A stretch of 5,242 nt of DNA from Lysobacterales bacterium (GCA_013298265.1 JAAFHE010000322.1:1-5242); one strand, 5' to 3'. Shown: positions 1 to 5,242, numbered from the stretch's first letter. Notes: generated by a model not told the origin, from the sequence alone. A program made the numbers and translations.

Positions 1-1365
1 CGTCAGCTGCGCCCAGGAATCGGTCTTGAGGTCGAACTCGACCTGTCCGGCGTCCAGCTTCAGCGGATTGAAGCCCGCGCCGGCAAGCAGGCGGCCGCGT
101 GACCCCGGCAGCGTCAACGCAGCGTCGTCGTCGCGGGAAGACTCAACAGAGTTTTTTTTTTCGTGCGCCGCCGCGACGGTCGCTGCATCCGGGGCGGGTG
201 AAGCGCCGGACTCGACGGCGGCAAATGCTGCAGCGGCCGGGAGTACGGTGTGGTTCTCGGCGTCGGAGGTCTGCATGCGCACGGGATCCGCGATCATCAT
301 GATGATGTCTATGATGCTGTCGGGATTTCCGCACCCCGCCTTGCGGCACAGGAAAATGCTCTGCGCTTGCGGACGGAACTTGTTCTTGAACTGGAAGTTT
401 CCCTGGTCGTTGAAGATTTCCTGCTTGTGCAGATCGTCCAGGATCTGGTCGACCTCCGGGTCCGCATTGGGTGACTGCTCGATGCGGCAACCGTAGGTGC
501 CGCCCAGGCTCAGCAGCGTGCGGCCTTCGGCGACCAGGACTTCGATGATGCGTACGATGGCGAATTCGAGTCCGCCGCGGGGCATGTCAGGACCATAGAA
601 CTCCAGGTCCATCAGATAGCCGTTGTCGGCATCCGACAGCGGCGAGATCAGCACCACGTTCTGCAACACACCGTCCACACGCGTCAGGAACAGGCGGTGA
701 CGCTGGTGCAAAGTACCGGCGAGGATTTCCTCGCGCGCACTGCGCACCAACGGATTGACCTTGGTCTTGCCCGCACACCAGCTATCGATGACGCGCGCGA
801 TGTCAGTGTCGACAGCGGGATCGGAACCGCAGCGGTACTCGGTCACGCTGCAGATACCTACCTTCTCGAAGGTACTGACCTGATAGCGCAGACGGCGCAT
901 GGCACCGCCTTCGAGCGTGAAGGAAGGCAGATCGACGATGCGCTGCACCACACCGAACGGTGTCGCGGTGAACGCGACTTCGCCGATGGCGGCGAGCGGC
1001 CGGTGCGACAGGATATTGAGCTGATAGCCCTTGCGTTCGCAGTGCGCCAGCAGCTCGCCGGCAACTGCCGGGAAATAGTCGCTACTGCCGGTATAGGCAT
1101 AGACGAGCAGGATCTTGCGATGACGGCTGTAGTGGAAATAGCCGCGACGCTCGCTGCCGATGAACAGGTTCGGCGCGATGTGCTTGATACCGCGCGAGGC
1201 GGAACCTTCGTTCTTGCAGGTATCGAACAGCTCGCGCGCCAATGCCGCGAGATCCGGATGTGCGAGCACATCCTTTTCCAGCATCAGTATCGGCGCAGGG
1301 AGGCTGTTCGCGTCCACGACAACAGATCCACCTTGGACTTCAGGTGAGGTGCTTGCATCTTCCAC
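1..1365 (-). CDS. LPG synthase C-terminal (DUF2156)-like tandem GNAT protein with start of a second domain; 3' end outside window
   Basis: Reading the minus strand from a GTG at 1365-1363 gives an open frame of 455 codons to the left edge with no stop. There is no ATG near the start. I chose this GTG because GAGG (1378-1375) lies nine bases upstream and the frame is closed by a TGA only a few codons further up. Residues about 45-345 match the C-terminal catalytic domain of phosphatidylglycerol lysyltransferases (two GNAT folds). The first half ends in VDLPSFTLEGGAMRRLRYQ (144-162), the family's 'FTLEG..RR.LR' signature. The second half has DLEFYGPDMPRGGLEF (253-268), then a LSLGG strand (285-289), and QFKNKFRP (325-332), like the family's terminal K.KF.P motif. 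The MprF-type membrane domain is absent, so the protein should be soluble. Residues about 365-425 are an Ala/Asp/Ser-rich linker. A new domain begins near residue 428 (GFNPLKLDAG) and is cut by the window edge; I cannot identify it. The gene lies 39 bases downstream of the carrier protein gene, so the two probably form an operon. Family chemistry is aminoacyl transfer from aminoacyl-tRNA; the substrate here is unknown. Confidence 0.85.
   Translation of the reverse strand, partial: MEDASTSPEVQGGSVVVDANSLPAPILMLEKDVLAHPDLAALARELFDTCKNEGSASRGIKHIAPNLFIGSERRGYFHYSRHRKILLVYAYTGSSDYFPAVAGELLAHCERKGYQLNILSHRPLAAIGEVAFTATPFGVVQRIVDLPSFTLEGGAMRRLRYQVSTFEKVGICSVTEYRCGSDPAVDTDIARVIDSWCAGKTKVNPLVRSAREEILAGTLHQRHRLFLTRVDGVLQNVVLISPLSDADNGYLMDLEFYGPDMPRGGLEFAIVRIIEVLVAEGRTLLSLGGTYGCRIEQSPNADPEVDQILDDLHKQEIFNDQGNFQFKNKFRPQAQSIFLCRKAGCGNPDSIIDIIMMIADPVRMQTSDAENHTVLPAAAAFAAVESGASPAPDAATVAAAHEKKNSVESSRDDDAALTLPGSRGRLLAGAGFNPLKLDAGQVEFDLKTDSWAQLT
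152..161 (-). repeat. A10 homopolymer in the coding strand of the LPG-synthase-like gene
   Basis: Ten consecutive T on the plus strand read as ten A in the mRNA, encoding Glu-Lys-Lys-Asn (residues 402-405) in the flexible linker between the tandem GNAT domain and the following domain. The flanking frame is open on both sides at this count. One extra A leads to a TGA three codons after the tract (…Leu-Cys-stop). One A fewer also reaches a TGA after about a dozen codons. Either slippage event would therefore release the GNAT part alone. Runs this long are rare in G+C-rich coding DNA. It may be a slippage site, a phase-variable tract or simply a sequencing-error hot spot. Confidence 0.6.
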
Positions 1366-1404
1366 AGTGGGTTGCCTCGGAAATCGCGTCAGACATCAGC
1401 GCTA

Positions 1405-1728
1405 CTAAGGCACGCTTGCTTCTTGCAACTGCTCTGCGAAGAGCCGTGAAAGCGTGTCCATATGCTTGTCGGCGAAGTAGTTCGCCAGATCGCTGATGTT
1501 GAAGTTCTCGAATAGCAAGGTTTTCGGCAGCGTGCCGAAGTCTTTCTCGAGCCGGCGCAGGATTTTGAGCACCAGGAAAGAATCGATGCCGAACTCGCGA
1601 AACGGCGTGAATGAATCGAATGGATGCTCGGCCGGGTCCAGAGGGGGCTCGGCGGCCTCGAAAGCCTCAAGTACAACACCTCTGAGGTAAGTCTCAGTCA
1701 ACTCTTGCAGCAAATCACGATCAGTCAT
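1405..1728 (-). CDS. Free-standing acyl carrier protein (polyketide-type)
   Basis: A 107-residue protein with one carrier-protein fold. The phosphopantetheine attachment site is Ser50 in FGIDSF (46-51). Helix II follows (LVLKILRRLEKDFG), then LPKTLLFE (67-74), a motif very common in carrier domains of trans-AT PKS modules, and a final helix ending in ANYF (82-85). It should be converted to holo form by a phosphopantetheinyl transferase not seen here. It lacks the Trp in helix II that marks carrier proteins on which beta-branching takes place, so it is probably not the branching acceptor. The length, slightly above a minimal ACP, reflects about 25 N-terminal and 20 C-terminal extra residues. 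ATG at 1728-1726 is preceded by GGGGGAG (1738-1732) only three bases away, a strong but close ribosome site. It is the first gene of the leftward unit and lies 39 bases before the LPG-synthase-like gene, suggesting that it carries the substrate or product of that protein. An aminoacyl (peptidyl) carrier role cannot be excluded. Confidence 0.9.
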   Translation of the reverse strand: MTDRDLLQELTETYLRGVVLEAFEAAEPPLDPAEHPFDSFTPFREFGIDSFLVLKILRRLEKDFGTLPKTLLFENFNISDLANYFADKHMDTLSRLFAEQLQEASVP

Positions 1729-1838
1729 CCGCTCCCCCGTAGTTCCACGTTAGTACGACGCGCACTTGATCCGGACCGGCGAGCATCTGCAGCCACACAT
1801 CTATGCAATATGCAGCACTTTCGCTATTCGGAATTGTA

Positions 1839-1868
1839 TGGATATCACCAAAAGTCCTAACAGGTCAA
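1839..1868 (-). promoter_or_regulatory. Weak candidate promoter for the ACP operon
   Basis: On the minus strand TTGACC (1868-1863, five of six matches to the -35 consensus) is followed after 18 bases by TATCCA (1844-1839), a poor -10. A better -10-like TACAAT (1838-1833) sits just downstream but at 24 bases, too far from TTGACC for that pair. Initiation here would leave a leader of about 100 bases before the ACP start. This is only a consensus match. Confidence 0.2.
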
Positions 1869-1889
1869 GTAAAGCGGATGCCATTCCAA

Positions 1890-1909
1890 TGATTGACGGT
1901 GGCCAATCA
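1890..1909. promoter_or_regulatory. Inverted repeat, candidate operator (TTGAC-N4-GCCAA)
   Basis: TGATTG (1890-1895) and CAATCA (1904-1909) are perfect six-base inverted arms around eight bases. The inner part also reads TTGAC-GGTG-GCCAA (1893-1906), that is TTG-N8-CAA, the spacing of CRP/FNR-family sites such as FNR and FixK boxes. Eleven of its 14 bases are identical to the element at 2012-2025. The binding protein is unknown, and other dimeric regulators would fit as well. Confidence 0.35.
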
Positions 1910-2011
1910 AACCGCATCGAAGCGGTTAATCATTATTGCTCGAAGTTAGCATTTTTCTGTTACCGAAATTGCTCCAATATCAGAAATGTATCTTTCGAGC
2001 GTGACGGAGTG

Positions 2012-2025
2012 TTGACGGATGTCAA
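2012..2025. promoter_or_regulatory. Perfect palindrome TTGAC-GGAT-GTCAA, candidate operator
   Basis: Two perfect five-base arms with a four-base centre, differing from the FNR/FixK consensus (TTGAT-N4-ATCAA) by one symmetrical base per arm. TGACGGA occurs at 2002-2008 and again at 2013-2019, an 11-base period (one helical turn). A third imperfect element, TGAC-N6-GTCA, follows at 2038-2051. The palindrome lies about 200 bases upstream of the P450 start and about 290 bases upstream of the ACP start, so it could serve either gene. Confidence 0.4.
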
Positions 2026-2201
2026 GCACACCTCAGTTGACCCCGGTGTCACTCGCCGCGCCTGCAAACCTGTCCAGCTCGCTCGTGCGCTGCGTCACAG
2101 AAATGAATCGGAGAGTCACGCCGACAACAGTGCTACGGCTTGCCGCCCCAGCCACCTTCAGTGCCGTTGGACGCCTTGCCAAACTGGCTGTAAATGCGTG
2201 A
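2019..2201 (+). CDS. Doubtful 60-codon ORF just upstream of the P450
   Basis: The ATG at 2019 has GGAG nine bases upstream, and the frame stops with TGA 17 bases before the P450 ATG. The predicted product is rich in Ala, Thr, Ser and Arg, has a single acidic residue and shows no domain, signal peptide or clear membrane segment. Its third-position G+C is lower than that of the surrounding genes, which argues against selection for coding. Its only attraction is position: the P450 start has no clear Shine-Dalgarno sequence, so translation of a short upstream ORF could matter for P450 expression. Most likely a chance frame. Confidence 0.12.
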   Translation: MSSTPQLTPVSLAAPANLSSSLVRCVTEMNRRVTPTTVLRLAAPATFSAVGRLAKLAVNA

Positions 2202-2218
2202 CTATCCACACTTAGTCA

Positions 2219-3532
2219 ATGACAAAGTGGCCAGCAATGGAAACGGCAACGCTTGCCCCCACCCTTCCTGGCGAGATCACGGCAACCCTCATTGACCCCG
2301 GCGCGTACGCCGACCTGCAACGCATTACCGACGCCTACGCCTGGCTGCGCGAGCACATGCCGCTGGGCGTGGCCAGGTCGCGCGACTTCGATCCGTTCTG
2401 GGTTGTGACCAAGCACGCGGACATCCTCGAAGTCAGCAAGAACAACAAGGCTTTCCGCAACGGCGACCGCGCGACGATCCTGACCGACCAGTACACCGAC
2501 GCGATGGTGCGCTACCTGCGCGACGGCAGCCCGCACCTGGCGCGCACGCTCTCGCACATGGATGATCCGGATCACCGCAAGTACCGCGCACTGACGAGCA
2601 ACTGGTTCATGGCGTCGAACCTGGCGCGGCGCGAAGACGCCATCCGCGGCATCGCGCGCGAGTTCATCGGAAACATGCTCGCGCAAGGCAACGAGTGCGA
2701 TTTCGTCAAGGACGTCGCCGTGCACTACCCGCTGCATGTGATCATGCAGATCCTCGGCGTACCGGTCGAAGACGAGCCGCTGATGCTGAAACTGACCAAG
2801 CAGGTGTTCGGCAACCTCGACGAAGAGCAGAACAGCACCGGCAAGGCCAAGCAGACAGCGGAACAGGCACTGATGGGCCTCAGCGGCGCGGTCGAAACGT
2901 TCTTCCGCTATTTCGACGTGATCACCCGCGACCGCCGCGCGAACCCGCGCGACGACCTGGCCACGGTGATCGCCAACGGCACCATCGACGGCGCACCGAT
3001 CGGCAGCTTCGAGGCAATGTCGTACTACTCGCTGGTGGCGACCGCCGGTCACGACACGGTCAGCGCGTCGACCGCCGGCGCGATCTGCGCGCTGTGCGAA
3101 TACCCGGAGGAACTGGCGAAAGTGAAGGCAGATCCGGCGCTGATCCCGGGCCTGGTCGAAGAAGCGATTCGCTGGACCAGTCCCGTGCGCCACTTCATGC
3201 GCACAGCATCGACCGACTATCGCCTGCGCGACCAGGACATCCGTGAAGGTGACTGGCTGATGCTGTGCTATTTGTCCGGCGACCAGGACGAAGAAGTATT
3301 CGCCGATCCGTTCCGCTTCCGTATCGACCGCACACCGAACAAGCAGCTCGCTTTCGGCTTCGGCGGCCACATGTGCCTTGGCCAGCATCTGGCGCGCATG
3401 GAGATGCGCGTGTTTTTCGAGGAACTGCTGCCGCGCATCAAGTCCCTGTCGGCGGCTGGCGACGCCAGCCACACGAAGGCCGTCTTCGTTGGTGGACTGA
3501 AGTCATTGCCGATCCGCTTCGAGGCGGAGTGA
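2219..3532 (+). CDS. Cytochrome P450 monooxygenase
   Basis: A complete 437-residue soluble bacterial P450, the usual length for the family. Landmarks in order: helix C HRKYR (119-123) contacting haem propionate; the I-helix oxygen-activation motif AGHDT (276-280); ExxR in EEAIR (Glu315, Arg318); and the haem-binding loop FGFGGHMCLG (379-388) with Cys386 as the thiolate ligand. No membrane anchor or fused reductase is present, so it should need a separate ferredoxin and reductase, not seen here. The tail of the protein (ExxR through haem loop, LARMEMRVFFEELLP) resembles proteobacterial class I P450s acting on hydrophobic substrates. Next to polyketide genes the natural reading is hydroxylation or epoxidation of the polyketide; the substrate cannot be read from sequence. 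The start is uncertain: neither ATG 2219 nor ATG 2237 (Met7) has a good ribosome site, and both precede the conserved part. The gene is divergent from the ACP operon and convergent with the ECH operon, so it is transcribed alone within this window. Confidence 0.95.
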   Translation: MTKWPAMETATLAPTLPGEITATLIDPGAYADLQRITDAYAWLREHMPLGVARSRDFDPFWVVTKHADILEVSKNNKAFRNGDRATILTDQYTDAMVRYLRDGSPHLARTLSHMDDPDHRKYRALTSNWFMASNLARREDAIRGIAREFIGNMLAQGNECDFVKDVAVHYPLHVIMQILGVPVEDEPLMLKLTKQVFGNLDEEQNSTGKAKQTAEQALMGLSGAVETFFRYFDVITRDRRANPRDDLATVIANGTIDGAPIGSFEAMSYYSLVATAGHDTVSASTAGAICALCEYPEELAKVKADPALIPGLVEEAIRWTSPVRHFMRTASTDYRLRDQDIREGDWLMLCYLSGDQDEEVFADPFRFRIDRTPNKQLAFGFGGHMCLGQHLARMEMRVFFEELLPRIKSLSAAGDASHTKAVFVGGLKSLPIRFEAE

Positions 3533-3564
3533 GCCAGGGAAGTTCTGAACAAGTCCCGGCACTC

Positions 3565-3597
3565 CCGCCAAACGCCTGCTTTGCAGTCGCTTGGCGG
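3565..3597. terminator. Hairpin downstream of the P450
   Basis: CCGCCAA (3565-3571) pairs with TTGGCGG (3591-3597). Inside, after a mismatch, CG pairs with CG, then after a second mismatch CTGC (3576-3579) pairs with GCAG (3583-3586) around a TTT loop. That is about 13 pairs over 33 bases, starting 32 bases after the P450 stop. No T-run follows on the plus strand, so it is not a standard intrinsic terminator. It may stabilise the 3' end of the mRNA or act with the next hairpin. Confidence 0.4.
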
Positions 3598-3616
3598 CAT
3601 CCCTTGACGCAAGAGA

Positions 3617-3655
3617 GCTAAAAATAAACTTTTTAGCGTTGCCTCAACGCAACGC
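3617..3655 (-). terminator. Probable intrinsic terminator of the KS-ECH operon
   Basis: On the minus strand, 28 bases after the ECH stop, GCGTTGC (3655-3649) can pair with GCAACGC (3642-3636) across a six-base loop, followed at once by a T-rich stretch TAAAAAGTTTATTTTT (3635-3620). A smaller alternative stem, GCGTTG with a three-base loop (3636-3650), is also possible. The T-rich part is itself a perfect AT-rich inverted repeat, GCTAAAAA (3617-3624) with TTTTTAGC (3630-3637), so it could weakly stop transcription from the P450 side too. Confidence 0.6.
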
Positions 3656-3682
3656 GTCGGGATGATCGCTGCGCTGCACGAC

Positions 3683-4483
3683 TCATTGCTCCCAGGGAAA
3701 CAGTCCATCCTGCACATATCGCGAGATCGCGCGCAGGTTCTGCTCGTCCGTGAAGACTTCCAGATTGCCGGCCACGGCTGCGTCGCGGCCAGCCGCGAGC
3801 GACGGCTGGAGTTTCGCGGCATAGGTCTTGTAGCGCGCCAGCGCCGTGCGCGAGAGACGCCGCAAACGCATCACATGCCGGCGCAGCAAGGGCTCGCCCT
3901 GCGCTTCGCAGGCGTCGACCAGCCCCCAGTCCAGCGCGTTCCTCGCCGTTATCGCCTGAGTGCTCAACGTCAGGTAGTGCGCTTTCTGGAAACCGGTGCG
4001 CCGTATCAGGAATGGCAGCACACAGGCCGGATAAAGACCGAACAGCAGTTCCGACAGACTGAACTGGGCCGACTCGTCGGCAAGCACGATATCGCTGGCA
4101 CCGATGAAGCCGAGACCGCCGGCATTGGCCTTGCCGCGCACGTAGGAAATGACCACGAACGGCCCCGTGGCGAGTTTCAGCCAGAGGTCGTACATCGGTC
4201 CCGGCCCTTCATAAGCGGCATAGGCCGGCGCGCAACCGGCGCTCACCTCGCGGAAATCCGCACCGAAACAGAACACCTCGGGCAAGCCGCTGAGCACCAC
4301 AACACTGACTGACTGCTCGCAGGCGGTGAGCACCTGCGTACATTCGGCCACTAGCTGCGCGCTGATCGCGTTGTTCGCCTCGGGCCGGTGGAACTGCAGA
4401 TGGCAGACCGATTCCTCGAAACGCACCTTGATGGTTTCCAGGTGCGCAAAGTCCGGCGCGGGTACTGCGGCCGACTGATTCAT
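3683..4483 (-). CDS. pksH: PksH-type enoyl-CoA hydratase homologue (ECH1, beta-branching dehydratase)
   Basis: A full-length 266-residue crotonase-fold protein. It closely follows Bacillus subtilis PksH: HRPEANN (32-38), PEVFCFGADF (68-77), the oxyanion-hole loop NAGGLGF (120-126), FSLSELLFGLYPACVLPF (141-158), RRTGFQKAHYLTL (161-173) and a C-terminal RYVQDG.FPWE (255-265). Known role of this family: dehydration of the HMG-like adduct on an acceptor ACP to a 3-methylglutaconyl intermediate, which the companion ECH2 then decarboxylates to leave a beta-methyl or related branch. The FCFGADF and FSLSELLFGL signatures favour ECH1 over ECH2. The ATG at 4483-4481 has AGGAG (4497-4493) nine bases upstream. 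It lies 49 bases after the ketosynthase gene on the same strand and is the last gene of this unit, before a terminator. HMG synthase and ECH2 are expected nearby but are not in this window. The symbol is given by similarity. Confidence 0.93.
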   Translation of the reverse strand: MNQSAAVPAPDFAHLETIKVRFEESVCHLQFHRPEANNAISAQLVAECTQVLTACEQSVSVVVLSGLPEVFCFGADFREVSAGCAPAYAAYEGPGPMYDLWLKLATGPFVVISYVRGKANAGGLGFIGASDIVLADESAQFSLSELLFGLYPACVLPFLIRRTGFQKAHYLTLSTQAITARNALDWGLVDACEAQGEPLLRRHVMRLRRLSRTALARYKTYAAKLQPSLAAGRDAAVAGNLEVFTDEQNLRAISRYVQDGLFPWEQ

Positions 4484-4532
4484 CCAATGTCACTCCTGCT
4501 CGTGCCAAACGGCGCCGCACTGCGGCGGCGAA

Positions 4533-5242
4533 TCATGGACAAGACTGCCAGCACAGCGCGGTATTCATGCCACCGAAGCCCATGCTCAAGGTCAGCGCAT
4601 TGGCGATCTGCGCTGCAGCACCCGCCGACCCGACCCAGTGCAGATCCGGATCAATAGGGTTGTCCAGGTTGCGGGTCGGATGCAGGCGCCCGGCGCGCAT
4701 CTGCAGCAGGGTTGCGATGATCTCAACGGCGCCCGCAGCGCTGAGGCCGTGACCGACCAGGGACTTGGTCGCGTTCAGATGCACATGGGACAGGCCGCAT
4801 TCGCGCAGCGCGCGTATTTCAGTCTCATCGCCGACGACGGAGCCCGTGCCGTGCGGGTTGACGTAGTCGATCGCAGCGGCCGGACAGTCCGCGTGCGCCA
4901 GCGCGGCACGGATCGCACGCGTTTCGCCCTCGAACGACGGATCCGGATTGCGGTTTCCGTCCATCGCCAGGCCCCACCCCGACAACGCGGCATAGGGCGC
5001 GGCGGCACGGCGCCGGCTCGACTGCAGCGACTCGATCACGAGGGCGCCGGAACATTCGCCGTAGATGAAACCGTCATGGTCGCGATCAAACGGGCGGCAG
5101 GCCAGTTCCGGCGACGCAGCGAAACGGTCTGAACCCATTGCACCGATGGCGCGGAAACCCTGGCATTCCCAGTACGACAGATCCATCAGCGCGCCGACGG
5201 CGATGCAGGCGTCGACCTGGCCCGACAGCACCGCCTGAGCCG
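4533..5242 (-). CDS. pksF: PksF/MupG-type stand-alone ketosynthase (malonyl-ACP decarboxylase) of the HMG cassette; 5' end outside window
   Basis: The minus-strand frame enters from the right edge and covers the last 235 residues of a beta-ketoacyl synthase, a little over half of the usual ~410. Visible motifs in order: FDRDHDGFIYGECSGALVIE (the post-nucleophile core), NPHGTGS with the first catalytic His (codon at about 4853-4851), NATKSLVGHGLSAAG with the conserved Lys and second catalytic His (about 4766-4749), and the C-terminal SMGFGGMNTALC. The region around VNPHGTGS.VGDE and LHPTRNLDNPID is characteristic of the cassette ketosynthases, which decarboxylate malonyl-ACP to acetyl-ACP for the HMG synthase. 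Those enzymes carry Ser in place of the nucleophile Cys, but that position lies upstream of the window, so the decarboxylase assignment rests on similarity and on the adjacent ECH1. A GTG at 5231 is an internal Val, not the start, because the fold continues upstream. The gene is followed after 49 bases by the ECH1 gene. Confidence 0.9.
   Translation of the reverse strand, partial: AQAVLSGQVDACIAVGALMDLSYWECQGFRAIGAMGSDRFAASPELACRPFDRDHDGFIYGECSGALVIESLQSSRRRAAAPYAALSGWGLAMDGNRNPDPSFEGETRAIRAALAHADCPAAAIDYVNPHGTGSVVGDETEIRALRECGLSHVHLNATKSLVGHGLSAAGAVEIIATLLQMRAGRLHPTRNLDNPIDPDLHWVGSAGAAAQIANALTLSMGFGGMNTALCWQSCP

Larger units (their letters stand above)
1729..2218. other. Divergent intergenic region between ACP operon and P450 gene
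   Basis: 490 bases separate two divergently transcribed genes. The middle (about 1795-2010) is clearly richer in A+T than the flanking genes, as expected of a control region. It holds several TTGAC/GTCAA half-sites (1864-1868, 1893-1897, 2012-2016, 2021-2025, 2037-2041), partly arranged as inverted repeats, and candidate promoter hexamers. Long open frames can be drawn through it on the plus strand, but their composition and products do not resemble real proteins. I see no RNA gene or mobile element in it. Confidence 0.6.

Noticed and set aside
293..306. 14-base perfect palindrome of ATC/GAT repeats
   Set aside because: It falls inside the LPG-synthase-like coding region and is explained by neighbouring Ile and Met codons.
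697..1347. 216-codon open frame on the plus strand
   Set aside because: It is antisense to the LPG-synthase-like gene, whose minus-strand product matches a known family along its length.
2012..2040. TTGACG as a -35 element for a rightward P450 promoter
   Set aside because: There is no acceptable -10 hexamer 16-18 bases downstream (2035-2040 reads AGTTGA), and the hexamer is better explained as part of the palindrome.
1766..2215. 149-codon plus-strand frame across the intergenic region
   Set aside because: The product is rich in Cys, Asn, Ser and His with no domain, the base composition is not that of the neighbouring genes, and no ribosome site precedes it.
2216..3472. Long open frame of about 418 codons on the minus strand, antisense to the P450
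   Set aside because: The P450 on the plus strand has all family motifs. The antisense product is Arg/Val/His/Ala-rich with no recognisable domain, as is typical of the mirror frame of G+C-rich genes.
3662..4312. Plus-strand open frame opposite the ECH1 gene
   Set aside because: It is a mirror frame of a clearly conserved PksH-like gene on the minus strand.
1..5242. CRISPR arrays, tRNA/rRNA genes, insertion sequences
   Set aside because: I saw no spaced direct repeats, no cloverleaf-like or rRNA-like sequence, and no transposase motif or terminal inverted repeats.

Overview
The window looks like a piece of a trans-AT polyketide synthase (or hybrid PKS) biosynthetic gene cluster from a G+C-rich bacterium, most likely a proteobacterium. 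Evidence for the cluster: a PksH-type enoyl-CoA hydratase (ECH1) and the C-terminal half of a PksF/MupG-type stand-alone ketosynthase, both parts of the HMG-CoA-synthase-like 'beta-branching' cassette. Nearby are a free-standing carrier protein with a trans-AT-style motif, a tailoring-type cytochrome P450, and a large protein with a phosphatidylglycerol-lysyltransferase-like (LPG synthase C / DUF2156) domain. The coding regions favour G/C in the third codon position. The intergenic region in the middle is clearly richer in A+T. The organism call is an inference from composition and gene content only.

Layout from left to right. (1) 1-1365, minus strand: the N-terminal 455 codons of a protein running off the left edge. 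It has a complete tandem-GNAT LPG-synthase-C domain, then an Ala/acid-rich linker, then the start of an unidentified second domain. The linker is encoded across a run of ten A residues on the coding strand. (2) 1405-1728, minus: an acyl carrier protein directly upstream of (1), evidently co-transcribed with it. (3) 1729-2218: a 490-base divergent regulatory region with repeated TTGAC/GTCAA half-sites, two of them arranged as TTGAC-N4-G(T/C)CAA, plus a doubtful 60-codon ORF. (4) 2219-3532, plus: a complete class I-type bacterial cytochrome P450. (5) 3533-3682: a convergent intergenic region with two hairpins. One of them is a plausible intrinsic terminator for the leftward operon. (6) 3683-4483, minus: ECH1. 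(7) 4533-5242, minus: the cassette ketosynthase, running off the right edge.

How the parts fit together. In known beta-branching pathways the KS decarboxylates malonyl-ACP to acetyl-ACP, an HMG synthase adds this to a beta-keto polyketide intermediate on an ACP, ECH1 dehydrates and ECH2 decarboxylates. Here KS and ECH1 form the end of a leftward operon. HMG synthase and ECH2 are not in the window. The P450 is a natural candidate for oxidative tailoring of the polyketide. The ACP plus LPG-synthase-like protein is the least conventional part. The family's known chemistry is aminoacyl transfer from aminoacyl-tRNA, so a tRNA-dependent aminoacylation step on a carrier-bound or finished polyketide is a testable hypothesis, not a conclusion.
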